Source: Glycomyces harbinensis (GTDB lineage Bacteria > Actinomycetota > Actinomycetes > Mycobacteriales > Micromonosporaceae). From it: a DNA stretch of 64,000 bases. Location of the stretch: assembly GCF_900101745.1 (NCBI RefSeq), contig NZ_FNAD01000006.1, forward strand, positions 186,001 to 250,000, given 5' to 3'. Of this stretch, positions 8,645 to 17,182 are shown in pieces. The notes below the pieces were generated by a model, which made no database searches, was not told where the DNA came from, and worked only from the letters and a program-made list of their open reading frames with translations. Both the position numbers and the translations under genes were made by a program. How positions within the stretch are numbered: position 1 is the first letter of the stretch; the number at the start of each line of letters is the position of its first letter.

Positions 8645-9556
8645 TCAAGCCGCGTCGATCCTCGCGAAGTAGGCGTCCACCAGCGGCTTTCCGATGCCGG
8701 TCATCCACTCCTCCAAGGTCAGCAGGCCCGGGTGGATCTTCTTGAGCGCCGGGATGTCGACCGCCATGCGGTGCTCGTTGAGGACGCCCAGCATCTTCGC
8801 GGTCGACGGGCTGTCCTCGGCGACCTGCTCGACGCCGATGGCCACGTACGGCACCTCGCGCCCGACGACGCGGCCGATGATCGCCGCCTTCTCGGCCTGG
8901 GTGATGTCGTCTCCCGCAAGCTCGTACACCTTCCCGGCGTGCGCCCCGGGATCGGCGAAGGCGATGGCGGCGAACGCGGCGATGTCGTCGGCGGCGATGT
9001 GCGGCTCGTACGTGTCGGCGGCGAGCAGCGAGACCAGCGCGCCGTTCTGGAGCTCGCGGAAGGAGTCGAACGTGTTCTCCATGAACGAGGTCGGGCGCAG
9101 GATCGTGTGCGGCACGCCGCTGCCGCGGATCGCCCGCTCGGCCTCGGCCTTGCGCTGGAGCATGTCCATGTGCTCCTCCAGCGGGCCGCCGACGCCGATC
9201 GTCGAGGAGTGCACGAGGTGCTCGACCCCGGCGGCCTTCGCGGCCGCGCCGAGCTTGGCGGCCGTGCGCGACTCGTGATCGAGGTCGTGGCCGTACGGCC
9301 CGCCCTCGTAGGCCCCGGCGTGCACGCTGAAGACGCCCCAGGCGCCGGCCGTCGCCCTGTCCAGCGAGTCGCGGTCGTCGAGGTCGCCGACCACGACCTC
9401 CGCCCCTGCTTCGGCCAGAGCACGGGCCTTGGCGCTGGAGTCGTCGCGCGTCAGCGCCCGCACCGGCACGCCGTCGGCGAGCAGGCGCGCGGCGACGGCC
9501 CCGCCCTGCCGACCGGTCGCACCGGTCACGAGAATGGTCTTCGCAGTGTGAGACAT
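8645..9556 (-). CDS. NmrA/HSCARG-like NAD(P)-binding protein
   Basis: The 303-aa protein starts with a Rossmann motif, TGATGRQGGAVAARLL, and has the SDR-atypical NmrA pattern VVGDLDDRDSL, VHSSTIGVGG and ILRPTSFMEN. Family members are redox sensors or quinone/flavin reductases; no YxxxK catalytic pair is evident, so an enzymatic role is open. The ATG at 9556 is preceded by GGAAAGGAACC. The gene is divergent from the TetR at 9667, with a palindrome in the gap, which points to control by that TetR. Confidence 0.8.
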   Translation of the reverse strand: MSHTAKTILVTGATGRQGGAVAARLLADGVPVRALTRDDSSAKARALAEAGAEVVVGDLDDRDSLDRATAGAWGVFSVHAGAYEGGPYGHDLDHESRTAAKLGAAAKAAGVEHLVHSSTIGVGGPLEEHMDMLQRKAEAERAIRGSGVPHTILRPTSFMENTFDSFRELQNGALVSLLAADTYEPHIAADDIAAFAAIAFADPGAHAGKVYELAGDDITQAEKAAIIGRVVGREVPYVAIGVEQVAEDSPSTAKMLGVLNEHRMAVDIPALKKIHPGLLTLEEWMTGIGKPLVDAYFARIDAA

Positions 9557-9603
9557 CGATGGTTCCTTTCCGTTCCGAAGGCCGCCGACTAGTATCGGAG
9601 TCG

Positions 9604-9616
9604 GCAACCCGGTTGC
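9604..9616. promoter_or_regulatory. Candidate TetR operator
   Basis: GCAACC-C-GGTTGC is a perfect 6+6 inverted repeat in the 110-bp divergent gap between the NmrA-like gene and tetR, placed where it could repress both. Confidence 0.5.
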
Positions 9617-9666
9617 TGAAACGGAAGACTACACCCGTTTAACTTCGATCGCGAGAGGGGCACCTG

Positions 9667-10410
9667 TTGCAGACGGCAGTGAAGCGAGCCGAGCGCGTCG
9701 ACGCCCAGCGCAACCGGCAGAAGGTCCTGGAGACGGCCGACCGCCTCTTCGGCGAGCGCGGCACCTCGGTGTCCCTGGGGGAGATCGCGGTCGCGGCGGG
9801 CGTCGGCGCGGGCACGGTCTACCGGCACTTCCCGACCAAGGACGCCCTGCTCGCGACCGTCCTCGACCAGCGGCTGGTCCAGCTCGGCGAGTACGGCACC
9901 GCGATGCTCGCCGGCGACGATCCCGAGCGCGCCTTCTTCGACTACCTGGTCTTCCTCACCGAGCAGTCCTTCGCCAACCGCGCCATCTGCGAGGCCCTCG
10001 CCGCGCGGGGCGACTGGCAGGAGCCCTCGAAGTCGGAGGGCCGCTGCGTGGTCGACACGCCCCTGGCGATGCTGCTGCGCCGCGCCCAGGACGCCGGTGC
10101 CGTCCGCCCCGACGTGGACCCGGAGGACGTCCGGGCCCTGCTGTCGGGGTGCGTGGTCATGAACGCCTCCACCGAGCGCATCCGCCGACTCGCCGGCGTC
10201 GTCTGGGACGGCCTGCGCGCGTCACGAAACGCCGAAATCCGTAACGAAACCTGGCCCGAGTCGAACCCTCGTAACGAAACCTCCGTAACGGAAGGCGCCT
10301 GCCCGGTCTGCGGCGGACCGATCGCGCCCTCGGCCACCGGCCGCCCCGCGAAGTACTGCTCGGCCGCGTGCCGCCAGAAGGCGTTCCGGGACAAGCGCAA
10401 GGCCGCCTGA
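9667..10410 (+). CDS. TetR-family regulator with a C-terminal zinc-ribbon-like tail
   Basis: The 247-aa protein starts at a TTG with AGAGGGG upstream. Residues about 10-60 are the TetR DNA-binding domain (VSLGEIAVAAGVGAGTVYRHFPTKDALL). The ligand/dimer domain runs to about 185. An added tail holds CPVCGGPI, then KYCSAACRQKAFR, a four-cysteine treble-clef or ribbon-like motif found at the end of some actinobacterial regulators. The link between the two parts is coded by the GTAACGAAAC repeats described separately. It probably represses the divergent NmrA-like gene. Confidence 0.85.
   Translation: MQTAVKRAERVDAQRNRQKVLETADRLFGERGTSVSLGEIAVAAGVGAGTVYRHFPTKDALLATVLDQRLVQLGEYGTAMLAGDDPERAFFDYLVFLTEQSFANRAICEALAARGDWQEPSKSEGRCVVDTPLAMLLRRAQDAGAVRPDVDPEDVRALLSGCVVMNASTERIRRLAGVVWDGLRASRNAEIRNETWPESNPRNETSVTEGACPVCGGPIAPSATGRPAKYCSAACRQKAFRDKRKAA
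10221..10293 (+). repeat. Four GTAACGAAAC-type short repeats inside tetR
   Basis: GTCACGAAAC (10221-10230), GTAACGAAAC (10241-10250 and 10271-10280) and GTAACGGAAG (10284-10293) recur with spacings of 20, 30 and 13 nt. They code the linker between the TetR body and the cysteine tail and are AT-richer than their surroundings. Confidence 0.7.
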
Positions 10411-10431
10411 ACCCGCGGCCCTGGACGGCTT

Positions 10432-10445
10432 GGCAAACGTTCGCC
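10432..10445. promoter_or_regulatory. Possible LacI-type operator before the GH2 gene
   Basis: GGCAAACGTTCGCC is a near-perfect dyad (six of seven pairs) with a central CG, as in LacI/GalR-family sites. It lies 38 bp before the glycosidase start. The regulator is not in the window. Confidence 0.4.
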
Positions 10446-10482
10446 TAAGATCGGCCGCAGTCCATCCGCGAAGGAGGCCGCC

Positions 10483-12147
10483 ATGGTCCGCCGATTCTCC
10501 CCGCACGTGCTCCGAACGGTCACCGATCTCGACGGCGTCTGGGACTTCGCCTACCTCGGCGACGTCGACCCCGACGACGTCGCGCTCGACGACCTCGCCT
10601 TCGACGACGCCATGGCCGTTCCCGGCTGCTTCGACGCCACGCCCGCCTACGCCGGCCGCCGCGGCCTGGCCGCCTACCGCACCCGCGTCCTGACCCGGGC
10701 CGGGCGCCAGCGCCTGGTCTTCGACGGCGTCCAGCACTGGTGCCGCGTGTACTGGAACGGCCGCCCGATCCGCGACCACGCCGGCGGCTTCACGCGCTTC
10801 TGGGCCGAGACCGACGCCCAAGGCGGCGAAGCCGAGATCACCGTCCTGGTCGACAACCGCTTCGGCGACCGCTCGCCGCTGCACATGGAGCACTTCGACT
10901 GGTACCACTTCGGCGGCATCAGCCGCGGCGTCGAACTCCACGTCCTCGACGGCGTCCGCATCGACGGCCTCGAGATCGACACCCTCTCGGTCGCCGAGCG
11001 CCGCATCGAGGTCCGCATCGGCTACACCGCCGAAACCGCCTCGGCCCCGCTCACCATCGAATGCGACGGCCGGGCCCTCCTCGCCGAATCGGTCGATCTC
11101 GACCCCTCCGGGTCGATCACGCGGACCCTTGAGATTCCTTGGGCCGCACCGTGGTCGCCCGCCGATCCGAATCTCTCCCTGCTCACCGTCACCCTCGGTG
11201 AAGACGACCAGCGAGAGCGCTTCGGCCTGCGCGAGATCGCGACCGCGAACGGCCGCATCACCGTCAACGGCGAACCCGTCCGGCTCCTGGGCGTCAACCG
11301 GCACGAACTCCACCCGCAGTTCGGCCACACCCAGCCCGAGTCCCTCGTGGTCGCCGACGTCCAGCAGCTGCGCGACCTCGGCTGCAACTTCGTGCGCGGC
11401 AGCCACTACCCGATGGACCCGCTGTTCCTGGACCTGTGCGACGAGTCCGGGATCCTCGTGTGGAGCGAGTCGATCGGCTGGCAGTACCCGGTCGAGCACC
11501 TCACCGACCCCGCGTTCGTCGACGCCCAGCTGGCCCACATCGACGAGATGGTCGCCGCCGCGCGCAACCACCCGTCGATCATCCTGTGGGGCGTGCTCAA
11601 CGAGTGCCCGAGCTGGTCCGAGGACGGGCGCCCGGTCTACGCGAAGCTGCTCGGACGCCTGCGCGAGCTCGACGCGACCCGCCCGGTCACGTACGCGAGC
11701 CTCAACGCCCACGACGACCAGTGCTTCGACCTCGTCGACGTCGTCAGCGCCAACACCTATCCGGGCTGGTACTTCGGCGGCCTCGCCGACATCCCGGCCG
11801 AACTCGACCGCATCGCCGCCCGTGTGGACGCCCTCGGGCACGCCGACAAGCCGCTCATCATCTCCGAGATCGGCGCCGGCGCCGTGCCCGGCTGGAACGA
11901 CGCCGGCGGCTCCCTGTGGACCGAGGACTACCAGGCCGCGCTGCTCGCCACCGTGATCGACCACATCACCGAGGGCCAGGACCGCATCTCGGGCCTGGGC
12001 ATCTGGGTCATGGGGGACTTCACCACGACCGAGCACCGCGAGATGGCGCTCAAGCGGCCCCGCGGCCTCAACGACAAGGGCCTGGTCGACGAGTACCGCC
12101 GCCCCAAGCAGTCCTACCGCGTCGTGCGCGAGCGCTTCCGCAGATGA
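10483..12147 (+). CDS. GH2 family beta-glycosidase (beta-glucuronidase/galactosidase type)
   Basis: The 554-aa protein has the GH2 order: sugar-binding jelly roll (about 1-165), immunoglobulin-like domain (about 166-255) and TIM barrel (about 256-554). The acid/base is the Glu of VLNECPSW (about residue 374) and the nucleophile the Glu of IISEIGAGA (about 462). GVNRHELHPQFG and FVRGSHYP are family motifs. It lacks a signal peptide, so it works on imported sugars. The length matches beta-glucuronidases better than the 1000-residue LacZ type, but the substrate is not certain. Start: ATG with GAAGGAGG upstream. A LacI-like dyad precedes it. Confidence 0.88.
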   Translation: MVRRFSPHVLRTVTDLDGVWDFAYLGDVDPDDVALDDLAFDDAMAVPGCFDATPAYAGRRGLAAYRTRVLTRAGRQRLVFDGVQHWCRVYWNGRPIRDHAGGFTRFWAETDAQGGEAEITVLVDNRFGDRSPLHMEHFDWYHFGGISRGVELHVLDGVRIDGLEIDTLSVAERRIEVRIGYTAETASAPLTIECDGRALLAESVDLDPSGSITRTLEIPWAAPWSPADPNLSLLTVTLGEDDQRERFGLREIATANGRITVNGEPVRLLGVNRHELHPQFGHTQPESLVVADVQQLRDLGCNFVRGSHYPMDPLFLDLCDESGILVWSESIGWQYPVEHLTDPAFVDAQLAHIDEMVAAARNHPSIILWGVLNECPSWSEDGRPVYAKLLGRLRELDATRPVTYASLNAHDDQCFDLVDVVSANTYPGWYFGGLADIPAELDRIAARVDALGHADKPLIISEIGAGAVPGWNDAGGSLWTEDYQAALLATVIDHITEGQDRISGLGIWVMGDFTTTEHREMALKRPRGLNDKGLVDEYRRPKQSYRVVRERFRR

Positions 12148-12151
12148 GGAA

Positions 12152-12180
12152 CCGCCGGGCCCGCACTCAGGGCCCGGCGG
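12152..12180. terminator. Hairpin between converging glycosidase genes
   Basis: CCGCCGGGCCC (12152-12162) and GGGCCCGGCGG (12170-12180) form a perfect 11-bp stem between the GH2 and GH12 genes, which end at 12147 and 12194. Confidence 0.7.
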
Positions 12181-12193
12181 CGCGCCTCTCGGT

Positions 12194-12898
12194 CTAGAAC
12201 TGCGTCGAGTAGCTGTTGCAGTTGAAGTTCTTGCCTCCGTTCGAGGAGGTGATCTCCCAGCCGAACTGGATCTGGTCGATCCGCGCGTTCGGCATCCGGC
12301 CCTGGTTCACCAGCCACTGGCAGATCGGCGTGATGTTCACGGTGCCGCTGGTGAACTGGCTCGTCGCCATGAAGCTGTAGACGTGGTTGCCGCCGTTGTG
12401 GCCCTGGTGGTAGTTCCAGTTGCGGCCGCCGAGGTTGACGTTGGTGACGTAGCCGCCGATCGGGCCCACATTGGACGTCCACTGCGTCCAGATCATGATC
12501 TCGTGCTCGTGGCCGTTGCCCCACACGTCGTAGGTGGTGTTGTACGCCAGGCCCGAGCCGGTCGGGTTGGTGACGTTGAAGGAGCTGGAGACGTTGCCCA
12601 TGTTGGACACCTGGCGGCCCAGCGTGCGGGAGACGTTCGGGTAGGACTTGATGCCGCCCGTGTTCGGGTGGTTCGCCCACACGCCCCAGTTGGAGGCGGA
12701 GTTCGCCCAGATCGACTGGGGGCCTGCGCCGCCGCCCCAGATGTTGTTGTACAGCGTGTAGGAGCCGGTGGTCCACTGCCCGTACTGGGCGGAGGAGGAC
12801 CAGACGGCGGCTTGCGCCGGGGACTGGAGGGCGCCTACGGCGCCGGCGGTGGCCAGGGGAGCGGCCAGCGCGGCGGTGAGGAGCGATCTGCGTCGCAT
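12194..12898 (-). CDS. Secreted GH12 endoglucanase, copy 1
   Basis: The 234-aa protein begins MRRRSLLTAALAAP, a twin-arginine-style signal peptide, cut near SPAQA. The mature part is a single GH12 beta-jelly-roll (about 35-234) with YTLYNNIWG, IKSYPNV, the nucleophile Glu in HEHEIMIW and the acid/base Glu in FGWEITS. GH12 enzymes cut beta-1,4-glucans or xyloglucan. I place the start at the ATG 12898, 10 nt after AAAGG; a GTG 9 nt earlier is too close to that site. A second copy starts at 13838 and both share an upstream block. Confidence 0.9.
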   Translation of the reverse strand: MRRRSLLTAALAAPLATAGAVGALQSPAQAAVWSSSAQYGQWTTGSYTLYNNIWGGGAGPQSIWANSASNWGVWANHPNTGGIKSYPNVSRTLGRQVSNMGNVSSSFNVTNPTGSGLAYNTTYDVWGNGHEHEIMIWTQWTSNVGPIGGYVTNVNLGGRNWNYHQGHNGGNHVYSFMATSQFTSGTVNITPICQWLVNQGRMPNARIDQIQFGWEITSSNGGKNFNCNSYSTQF

Positions 12899-12968
12899 GT
12901 CGGGCACGCCTTTCGTGAGTCGCGGTGTCAGTCATCGCCATTCAACGTTGACGAATGTCGATACTTTA

Positions 12969-12995
12969 ATTAGATCATACGACCAAATTAATGTC
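12969..12995 (-). promoter_or_regulatory. Block shared by both GH12 promoters, copy 1
   Basis: A 27-bp segment containing ACGACC and TAATGTC matches 13910-13936 at 23 of 27 positions. It lies 71 bp upstream of the GH12 start, against 72 bp at the second copy. On the coding strand it contains TATGAT, a possible -10. It is a joint promoter or activator/repressor site. Confidence 0.6.
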
Positions 12996-13063
12996 TATAT
13001 CCGTTACGCACCGTGTTCGCCGCAAGAGGCGGACGGCCCTGATCCGGCCCGTATCGCACGCGG

Positions 13064-13093
13064 AAGGGCCGCGGCGCAGGCGCCGCGGCCCTT
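13064..13093 (-). terminator. Terminator hairpin of the second GH12 gene
   Basis: AAGGGCCGCGGCGC and its complement pair over 13-14 bp around a tiny loop, 17 nt past the stop of the gene ending at 13110. Confidence 0.7.
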
Positions 13094-13109
13094 CGTCTCG
13101 CCCTGTGCC

Positions 13110-13838
13110 TCAGGCGGTGAGCGTGTAGTCGTCCACCCGGAAGTCCTGCCCGCCCGCGGCGGAGGTGATCTCCCAGCCGAACTGGATCTGGTCGATCCGG
13201 ACCTCGGGCATGTGGCCCTGGGCGACCAGCCACCGGCAGTGCGCGGTGATGTCGATCGACGCGCCGGTGCTCTGCGAGGTCGCCAGGAAGCTGTAGACCG
13301 CATTGGCGCCGTTGCTGCCCTGGTGGTACGCCCAGGTCTGCCCGCCGAGCTCCACCTCGTCGCTCTGCCCGCCGATCGGGCCGACCGGCCCGTACCAGTT
13401 GGTCCAGATCATGATCTCGTGCTCGTGGCCGTCGCCCCACACGTCGTACGCCGTGTTGTAGGCCAGGCCGCTGCCCTGGGGCACCGTGACGGCGTTGGTG
13501 CTCGTCACCTGCCCCATCTCGGAGACGTTGCGCCCCAAGGTGTACGAGACGTTCGGGTAGGACTTGATCCCGCCGGTGTTGGGGTGGTCGGCGCTCACGC
13601 CCCAGTCGCCCGGGCCGTTCGCCCAGATCGTCTGGCCTCCGGCGCCCGAGCCCCAGATGTTGTTGTAGAACGTGTAGTCGCCCTGCGTCCAGTTGCCCCA
13701 CTGGTCGCTGGAGGTCCAGGTCTGTGCCGCGCCGGCGTCGTCGTCCGCGGTCTGCGCCCATGCCGGGAGGGCGCCGACCGCCGCCGCGCTCGCCGCGAAC
13801 GTGGCGGCGCCGGCGGTGAAGAGCGTTCTGCGTCGCAT
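13110..13838 (-). CDS. Secreted GH12 endoglucanase, copy 2
   Basis: The 242-aa protein is a paralogue of the preceding GH12. It has a twin-arginine-like signal (MRRRTLFTAGAATF, cut near PAWAQ), then a short acidic insert TADDDAGAAQ before the catalytic fold. The active-site Glu residues sit in HEHEIMIW and FGWEITS. Both copies keep HPNTGGIKSYPNVS and GSGLAYNT, so they descend from one duplication. AAAGG lies 7 nt before the ATG. It likely acts with the GH6 and GH12 enzymes on plant cell-wall glucan. Confidence 0.9.
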   Translation of the reverse strand: MRRRTLFTAGAATFAASAAAVGALPAWAQTADDDAGAAQTWTSSDQWGNWTQGDYTFYNNIWGSGAGGQTIWANGPGDWGVSADHPNTGGIKSYPNVSYTLGRNVSEMGQVTSTNAVTVPQGSGLAYNTAYDVWGDGHEHEIMIWTNWYGPVGPIGGQSDEVELGGQTWAYHQGSNGANAVYSFLATSQSTGASIDITAHCRWLVAQGHMPEVRIDQIQFGWEITSAAGGQDFRVDDYTLTA

Positions 13839-13909
13839 CTTTCCTGCCTTCTGTCGATTCGATGTGATGCCACATAGGACCGTAAAACGGGTCGAAATAT
13901 GACAAGTGC

Positions 13910-13936
13910 ATTACATCACACGACCCAACTAATGTC
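13910..13936 (-). promoter_or_regulatory. Block shared by both GH12 promoters, copy 2
   Basis: Counterpart of 12969-12995 (23 of 27 positions equal), 72 bp before the GH12 start. The four differences are scattered, while flanking sequence is unrelated, which argues for selection on this block. Confidence 0.6.
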
Positions 13937-14041
13937 CAGACCCCTCACGTACCGCCCGATCCGCCGCGTGATCCCCGTCTCGACCGTCCCGCACAGCGGT
14001 CGCGGGAGCGCATCGGCGTCGCTGCCGCCTGGTCCGCAACG

Positions 14042-14047
14042 TAGAAT
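14042..14047 (+). promoter_or_regulatory. -10 element of a leaderless hisE promoter
   Basis: TAGAAT ends 8 nt before the GTG of hisE and no ribosome site lies between, as in leaderless actinobacterial genes. Confidence 0.5.
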
Positions 14048-14055
14048 TCCCGGTC

Positions 14056-14319
14056 GTGAAGACCTTCGAGCAGCTCTACGCCGAACTCGCCGAGAAAGCA
14101 GTGACCCGACCCGAGGGGTCGGGCACCGTCGCCGCCCTCGACGCCGGCGTCCATGCCATCGGCAAGAAGATCGTCGAAGAGGCGGCCGAGGTCTGGATGG
14201 CCGCCGAATACGAGTCGGACGAAGCCGCGGCCGAGGAGATCTCCCAGCTCCTGTACCACCTCCAGGTGATGATGGTCGCCCGCGGCATCAGCGTCGACGA
14301 CGTCTACCGGTACCTCTAG
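14056..14319 (+). CDS. hisE: Phosphoribosyl-ATP pyrophosphatase
   Basis: The 87-aa enzyme removes pyrophosphate from phosphoribosyl-ATP, step two of histidine synthesis. It is an all-alpha MazG-like protein: [14 protein letters not shown], then [14 protein letters not shown] with the metal-binding Glu residues, and [14 protein letters not shown]. The GTG start fits the family N terminus and TAGAAT sits just upstream. hisG follows 14 nt after the stop. Confidence 0.94.
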   Translation: MKTFEQLYAELAEKAVTRPEGSGTVAALDAGVHAIGKKIVEEAAEVWMAAEYESDEAAAEEISQLLYHLQVMMVARGISVDDVYRYL

Positions 14320-14333
14320 AAAGGCTCTTCCGC

Positions 14334-15179
14334 ATGCTCCGCATCGCCGTGCCCAACAAGGGCGCACTCTCGCAGGGCGCCACCGACATGCTCACCGAGG
14401 CCGGCTACCGCCAGCGCCGCTCCAGCCGCGACCTCCAGTCGGTCGACGCCTCCAACGGCGTCGAGTTCTTCTACCTGCGCCCCGGCGACATCGCCACCTA
14501 CGTCGCCACCGGCGACCTCGACCTGGGCATCACCGGCCGCGACCTCGCCGTCAACTCCGGCGCCGAGGTCGAGGAGGTCCTCGCGCTCGGCTTCGGCCGC
14601 TCGACGTTCCGCTACGCCGCCCGCCCGGGCGACGTCGACTCGGTCGCCGGCCTCGACGGCAAGCGCATCGCGACCTCCTACCCCGGCGTCGTCCAGCGCG
14701 ACCTCGAGCAGCAGGGCGTCAAGACCGCCATCGTGGAGCTCGCGGGCGCGGTCGAGAACGCCATCGCCCTGGGTGTCGCCGACGCCATCGCCGACGTGGT
14801 CGAGACCGGCACGACCTTGAAGCAGGCCGGGCTCGCCGTCTTCGGCGACCCGATCATGCACTCCGAGGCCGTCCTGGTCCGCAAGACCGGCAACGGCCGG
14901 GCCGGCGCGGTCGACCAGCTCCTGCGCCGCCTGCGCGGCGTCCTGGTCGCCCGCTCCTACGTGATGCTCGCCTACGACGTGCGCGCCGAGCTGCTCGAGG
15001 CCGCGGTCGAACTGACCCCCGGCATCGAGTCGCCGACGGTCTCCCCGCTGCATCGGGAAGGGTGGGTCGCCGTCCAGTCGATGACCGAGCGCGCCGACCT
15101 GCACCGCGTCATGGACGCCCTCTACGAGATGGGCGCGCGCGGCATCCTGGCCTCGAACATCGACGCCTGCCGCCTCTAG
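14334..15179 (+). CDS. hisG: ATP phosphoribosyltransferase (long form)
   Basis: This is the committed and histidine-inhibited step of histidine synthesis: PRPP plus ATP gives phosphoribosyl-ATP. The 281-aa length is that of the long HisG form, with two catalytic lobes (about 1-205) and a C-terminal regulatory ferredoxin-like domain (about 210-281). The motifs LRIAVPNKGAL, DLGITGRDL and the phosphate loop around EVVETGTTL-like VVETGTTLKQAG are present. AAAGG precedes the ATG. The TAG stop is shared, inside a CTAG palindrome, with the converging gene. Confidence 0.94.
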   Translation: MLRIAVPNKGALSQGATDMLTEAGYRQRRSSRDLQSVDASNGVEFFYLRPGDIATYVATGDLDLGITGRDLAVNSGAEVEEVLALGFGRSTFRYAARPGDVDSVAGLDGKRIATSYPGVVQRDLEQQGVKTAIVELAGAVENAIALGVADAIADVVETGTTLKQAGLAVFGDPIMHSEAVLVRKTGNGRAGAVDQLLRRLRGVLVARSYVMLAYDVRAELLEAAVELTPGIESPTVSPLHREGWVAVQSMTERADLHRVMDALYEMGARGILASNIDACRL

Positions 15180-16660
15180 GACAGCCGCGGCCGCTCCAAT
15201 GCGGCGGCCGCGTCCGCCCGCTCCCGCAGCTCGGCGGCCATCGCGACGGCCTCGATCGCGTCGCGGTGGTAGGCGACCGCGTCGTGCCCCAGGCCTCCGG
15301 CCGTCATCGCCCGCACCGTCGCGAGGCCCTGGAGCCGCTGGACCGGACCCTGCACGACCCGCACCGACTGAATGCGCGCGTACGGCACGGCGACATGGGT
15401 GTTCACCATGACGCCGTGCCGGACCACGAACACCCGCTCATGGAGCGTGGCCCCGGTCCGCTTCCAGCGCAACGGCATCCGCCACCGCGCCCGGCGCGGC
15501 GGCAGCGCCGTCTCGAACACCGACGGCAGGTCCGGCACCGCCTCGGCCGCCACCAGCGCCACCTGCCCGGGGTCGCCGACCGGCAGCATCATGGTCGACT
15601 TGGCCGCACCGCCGCCGCCCTGCTGGGCCACGGCCGCCGTCCACACCTCCACGCGCCGCCACCGACGCGAGCGCCACAGCACCGGCTCGTCGAAGGTCAC
15701 CCCGGTCACGCGGTCCACCGGCACCGTCTCGTGGCTCGTGTCCGTCAGCCCCCGCTCCACCAGCAGGCTCCCGCCGTCGCGGCTGAGCCGGAACCGGCAG
15801 TTGCGCAGGAACCGGTTGACCGTGACGATGGTGCTCTGGGCGTACCCGAGCAGCGCCGGTGCGAGGAAGCCGAACCACACGGTCGTCGCCACGGTGCTGA
15901 ACCCGAAGACGGCGCCCGACACCGCGAACGCGGTCCCGAACAGCACCAGCGCCGTCACCTGCACCGGCAGGGCCTCCAAGAGCGAGGCGAACGCGAGCCG
16001 CTTGACCGGCACCGGCGGGATCAGCGCGCCAGGTCCGGACGCGACCGGCTCATCGCCGGCGTCCGCGTCGGCGTCCGGATCGACCTCAGGGACCGGTGCG
16101 ATCGGGCGCCCGGCGATCCCCAGCAGCTCCGCGCGCAGCGCCAGGGCCCGGTCCACCTTCAAATACGCCAGGCGCGCGTCCGTGCCGTCGCCCCCGGCCA
16201 CTTCGATGTTCAACTGCGCCAACCCGAACGGACGGGCCCGCAGCGGCCGCGCCAGGTCCACGGACTGGAGCCGGTCCAGCGGGACCGTGCGGTGGCTCCT
16301 GGTGAAGACCCCGCTGTAGATGTGCAGTTCCGGGCCCCAGATCACGAAGCCGCGGTACTGGAGCGCGATGAGGCTCGCGATGCCGCCGACCACCGCGGCC
16401 GCCACCGCGATGTAGACCGCGAACAGGAAGTTCTGCGAGGTGAAGACCTGGAAGCCGACCGCCGCCGCGGCGGCGGCGAAGAACCTGAAGCTCTCCAGCA
16501 GCGGCGTCAGCGGGTGCAGGCGCTGGCGGGTGACCCCCGGAGGCGGCGCGCTCGGCCCCGCGGCCTCCGGCCCGTACGGGACGTCGGCCAGCACGGGAGC
16601 GGACTCCTCTTGCGGCGCAGCGGCTTCGGGGCCCACCTCGTCGGGGCCAGGGCCGGTCAC
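15176..16660 (-). CDS. Membrane protein with repeated bacterial PH (bPH2/DUF304) domains
   Basis: The 494-aa protein has paired hydrophobic hairpins (about residues 75-115 and 255-300) followed by soluble beta-rich PH-like modules, of which YRGFVIWGPELHIYSGVFTRSHRTVPLDRLQSVDL and the later RLSRDGGSLLVERG part are visible examples. This is the YdbT-like layout; the function is not known but a membrane-surface scaffold is likely. A Pro/Glu-rich N-terminal tail precedes the first membrane pair. The GTG start overlaps the stop of the next PH gene by 4 bases (GTGA), so the pair is co-translated. Confidence 0.75.
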   Translation of the reverse strand: MTGPGPDEVGPEAAAPQEESAPVLADVPYGPEAAGPSAPPPGVTRQRLHPLTPLLESFRFFAAAAAAVGFQVFTSQNFLFAVYIAVAAAVVGGIASLIALQYRGFVIWGPELHIYSGVFTRSHRTVPLDRLQSVDLARPLRARPFGLAQLNIEVAGGDGTDARLAYLKVDRALALRAELLGIAGRPIAPVPEVDPDADADAGDEPVASGPGALIPPVPVKRLAFASLLEALPVQVTALVLFGTAFAVSGAVFGFSTVATTVWFGFLAPALLGYAQSTIVTVNRFLRNCRFRLSRDGGSLLVERGLTDTSHETVPVDRVTGVTFDEPVLWRSRRWRRVEVWTAAVAQQGGGGAAKSTMMLPVGDPGQVALVAAEAVPDLPSVFETALPPRRARWRMPLRWKRTGATLHERVFVVRHGVMVNTHVAVPYARIQSVRVVQGPVQRLQGLATVRAMTAGGLGHDAVAYHRDAIEAVAMAAELRERADAAAALERPRLS

Positions 16661-17163
16661 AGGCCCTCCCGGACCTCGGCGGCGCGGACGGCGAGCCGGT
16701 CGCGCAGCGCCGCCGCAACGGGCGGGTCGAGCCCGGGGACCTCGGTCGTCGAGCCGAGCGCGGCGGTGCGCACCTGCACCGTGGTCAGGCCGAACATCCG
16801 CTCGATGGGCCCGGCCGAGAGGTCGATGAGCTGGATGCGGCCGTAGGGCACGATGCTCAACCGGCGCGTCAGGAGTCCGTGGCGGACCAGGAGGTCTTCG
16901 TCCCTTTCGGCGAAGCCCCAGGTCGCGACGGTGCGCGCCACCGCGAGGGACCGCAGTCCCGCGAGGACGACGTACCCGCCGAGGGCCCACAGGAGTCCGT
17001 CCCATCCCAGCCAGATCGTCAACGGGATCGCCGCCACGACCGCGAGGATCAGCACGTTCAGCAGGCTCCGCAGGACCCAGACGGTCCGCAGCTGCCGGGA
17101 CATCGGCTGCCATTCGATGCCGCTCGGCCACAGGTCCCACACGGGGATCGCTTTCGCGCTCAT
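16657..17163 (-). CDS. Small bacterial PH-domain membrane protein
   Basis: The 168-aa protein carries a hydrophobic hairpin (about 28-70) and one bPH2 module (LLVRHGLLTRRLSIVPYGRIQLIDL, then VQVRTAALGSTTEVPGL). It is the first gene of a coupled pair with the larger PH protein. In Bacillus, YdbS and YdbT form a comparable pair, so a complex is likely. Function unknown. Confidence 0.75.
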   Translation of the reverse strand: MSAKAIPVWDLWPSGIEWQPMSRQLRTVWVLRSLLNVLILAVVAAIPLTIWLGWDGLLWALGGYVVLAGLRSLAVARTVATWGFAERDEDLLVRHGLLTRRLSIVPYGRIQLIDLSAGPIERMFGLTTVQVRTAALGSTTEVPGLDPPVAAALRDRLAVRAAEVREGL

Positions 17164-17182
17164 GGCTTGATCATCGCACTGT

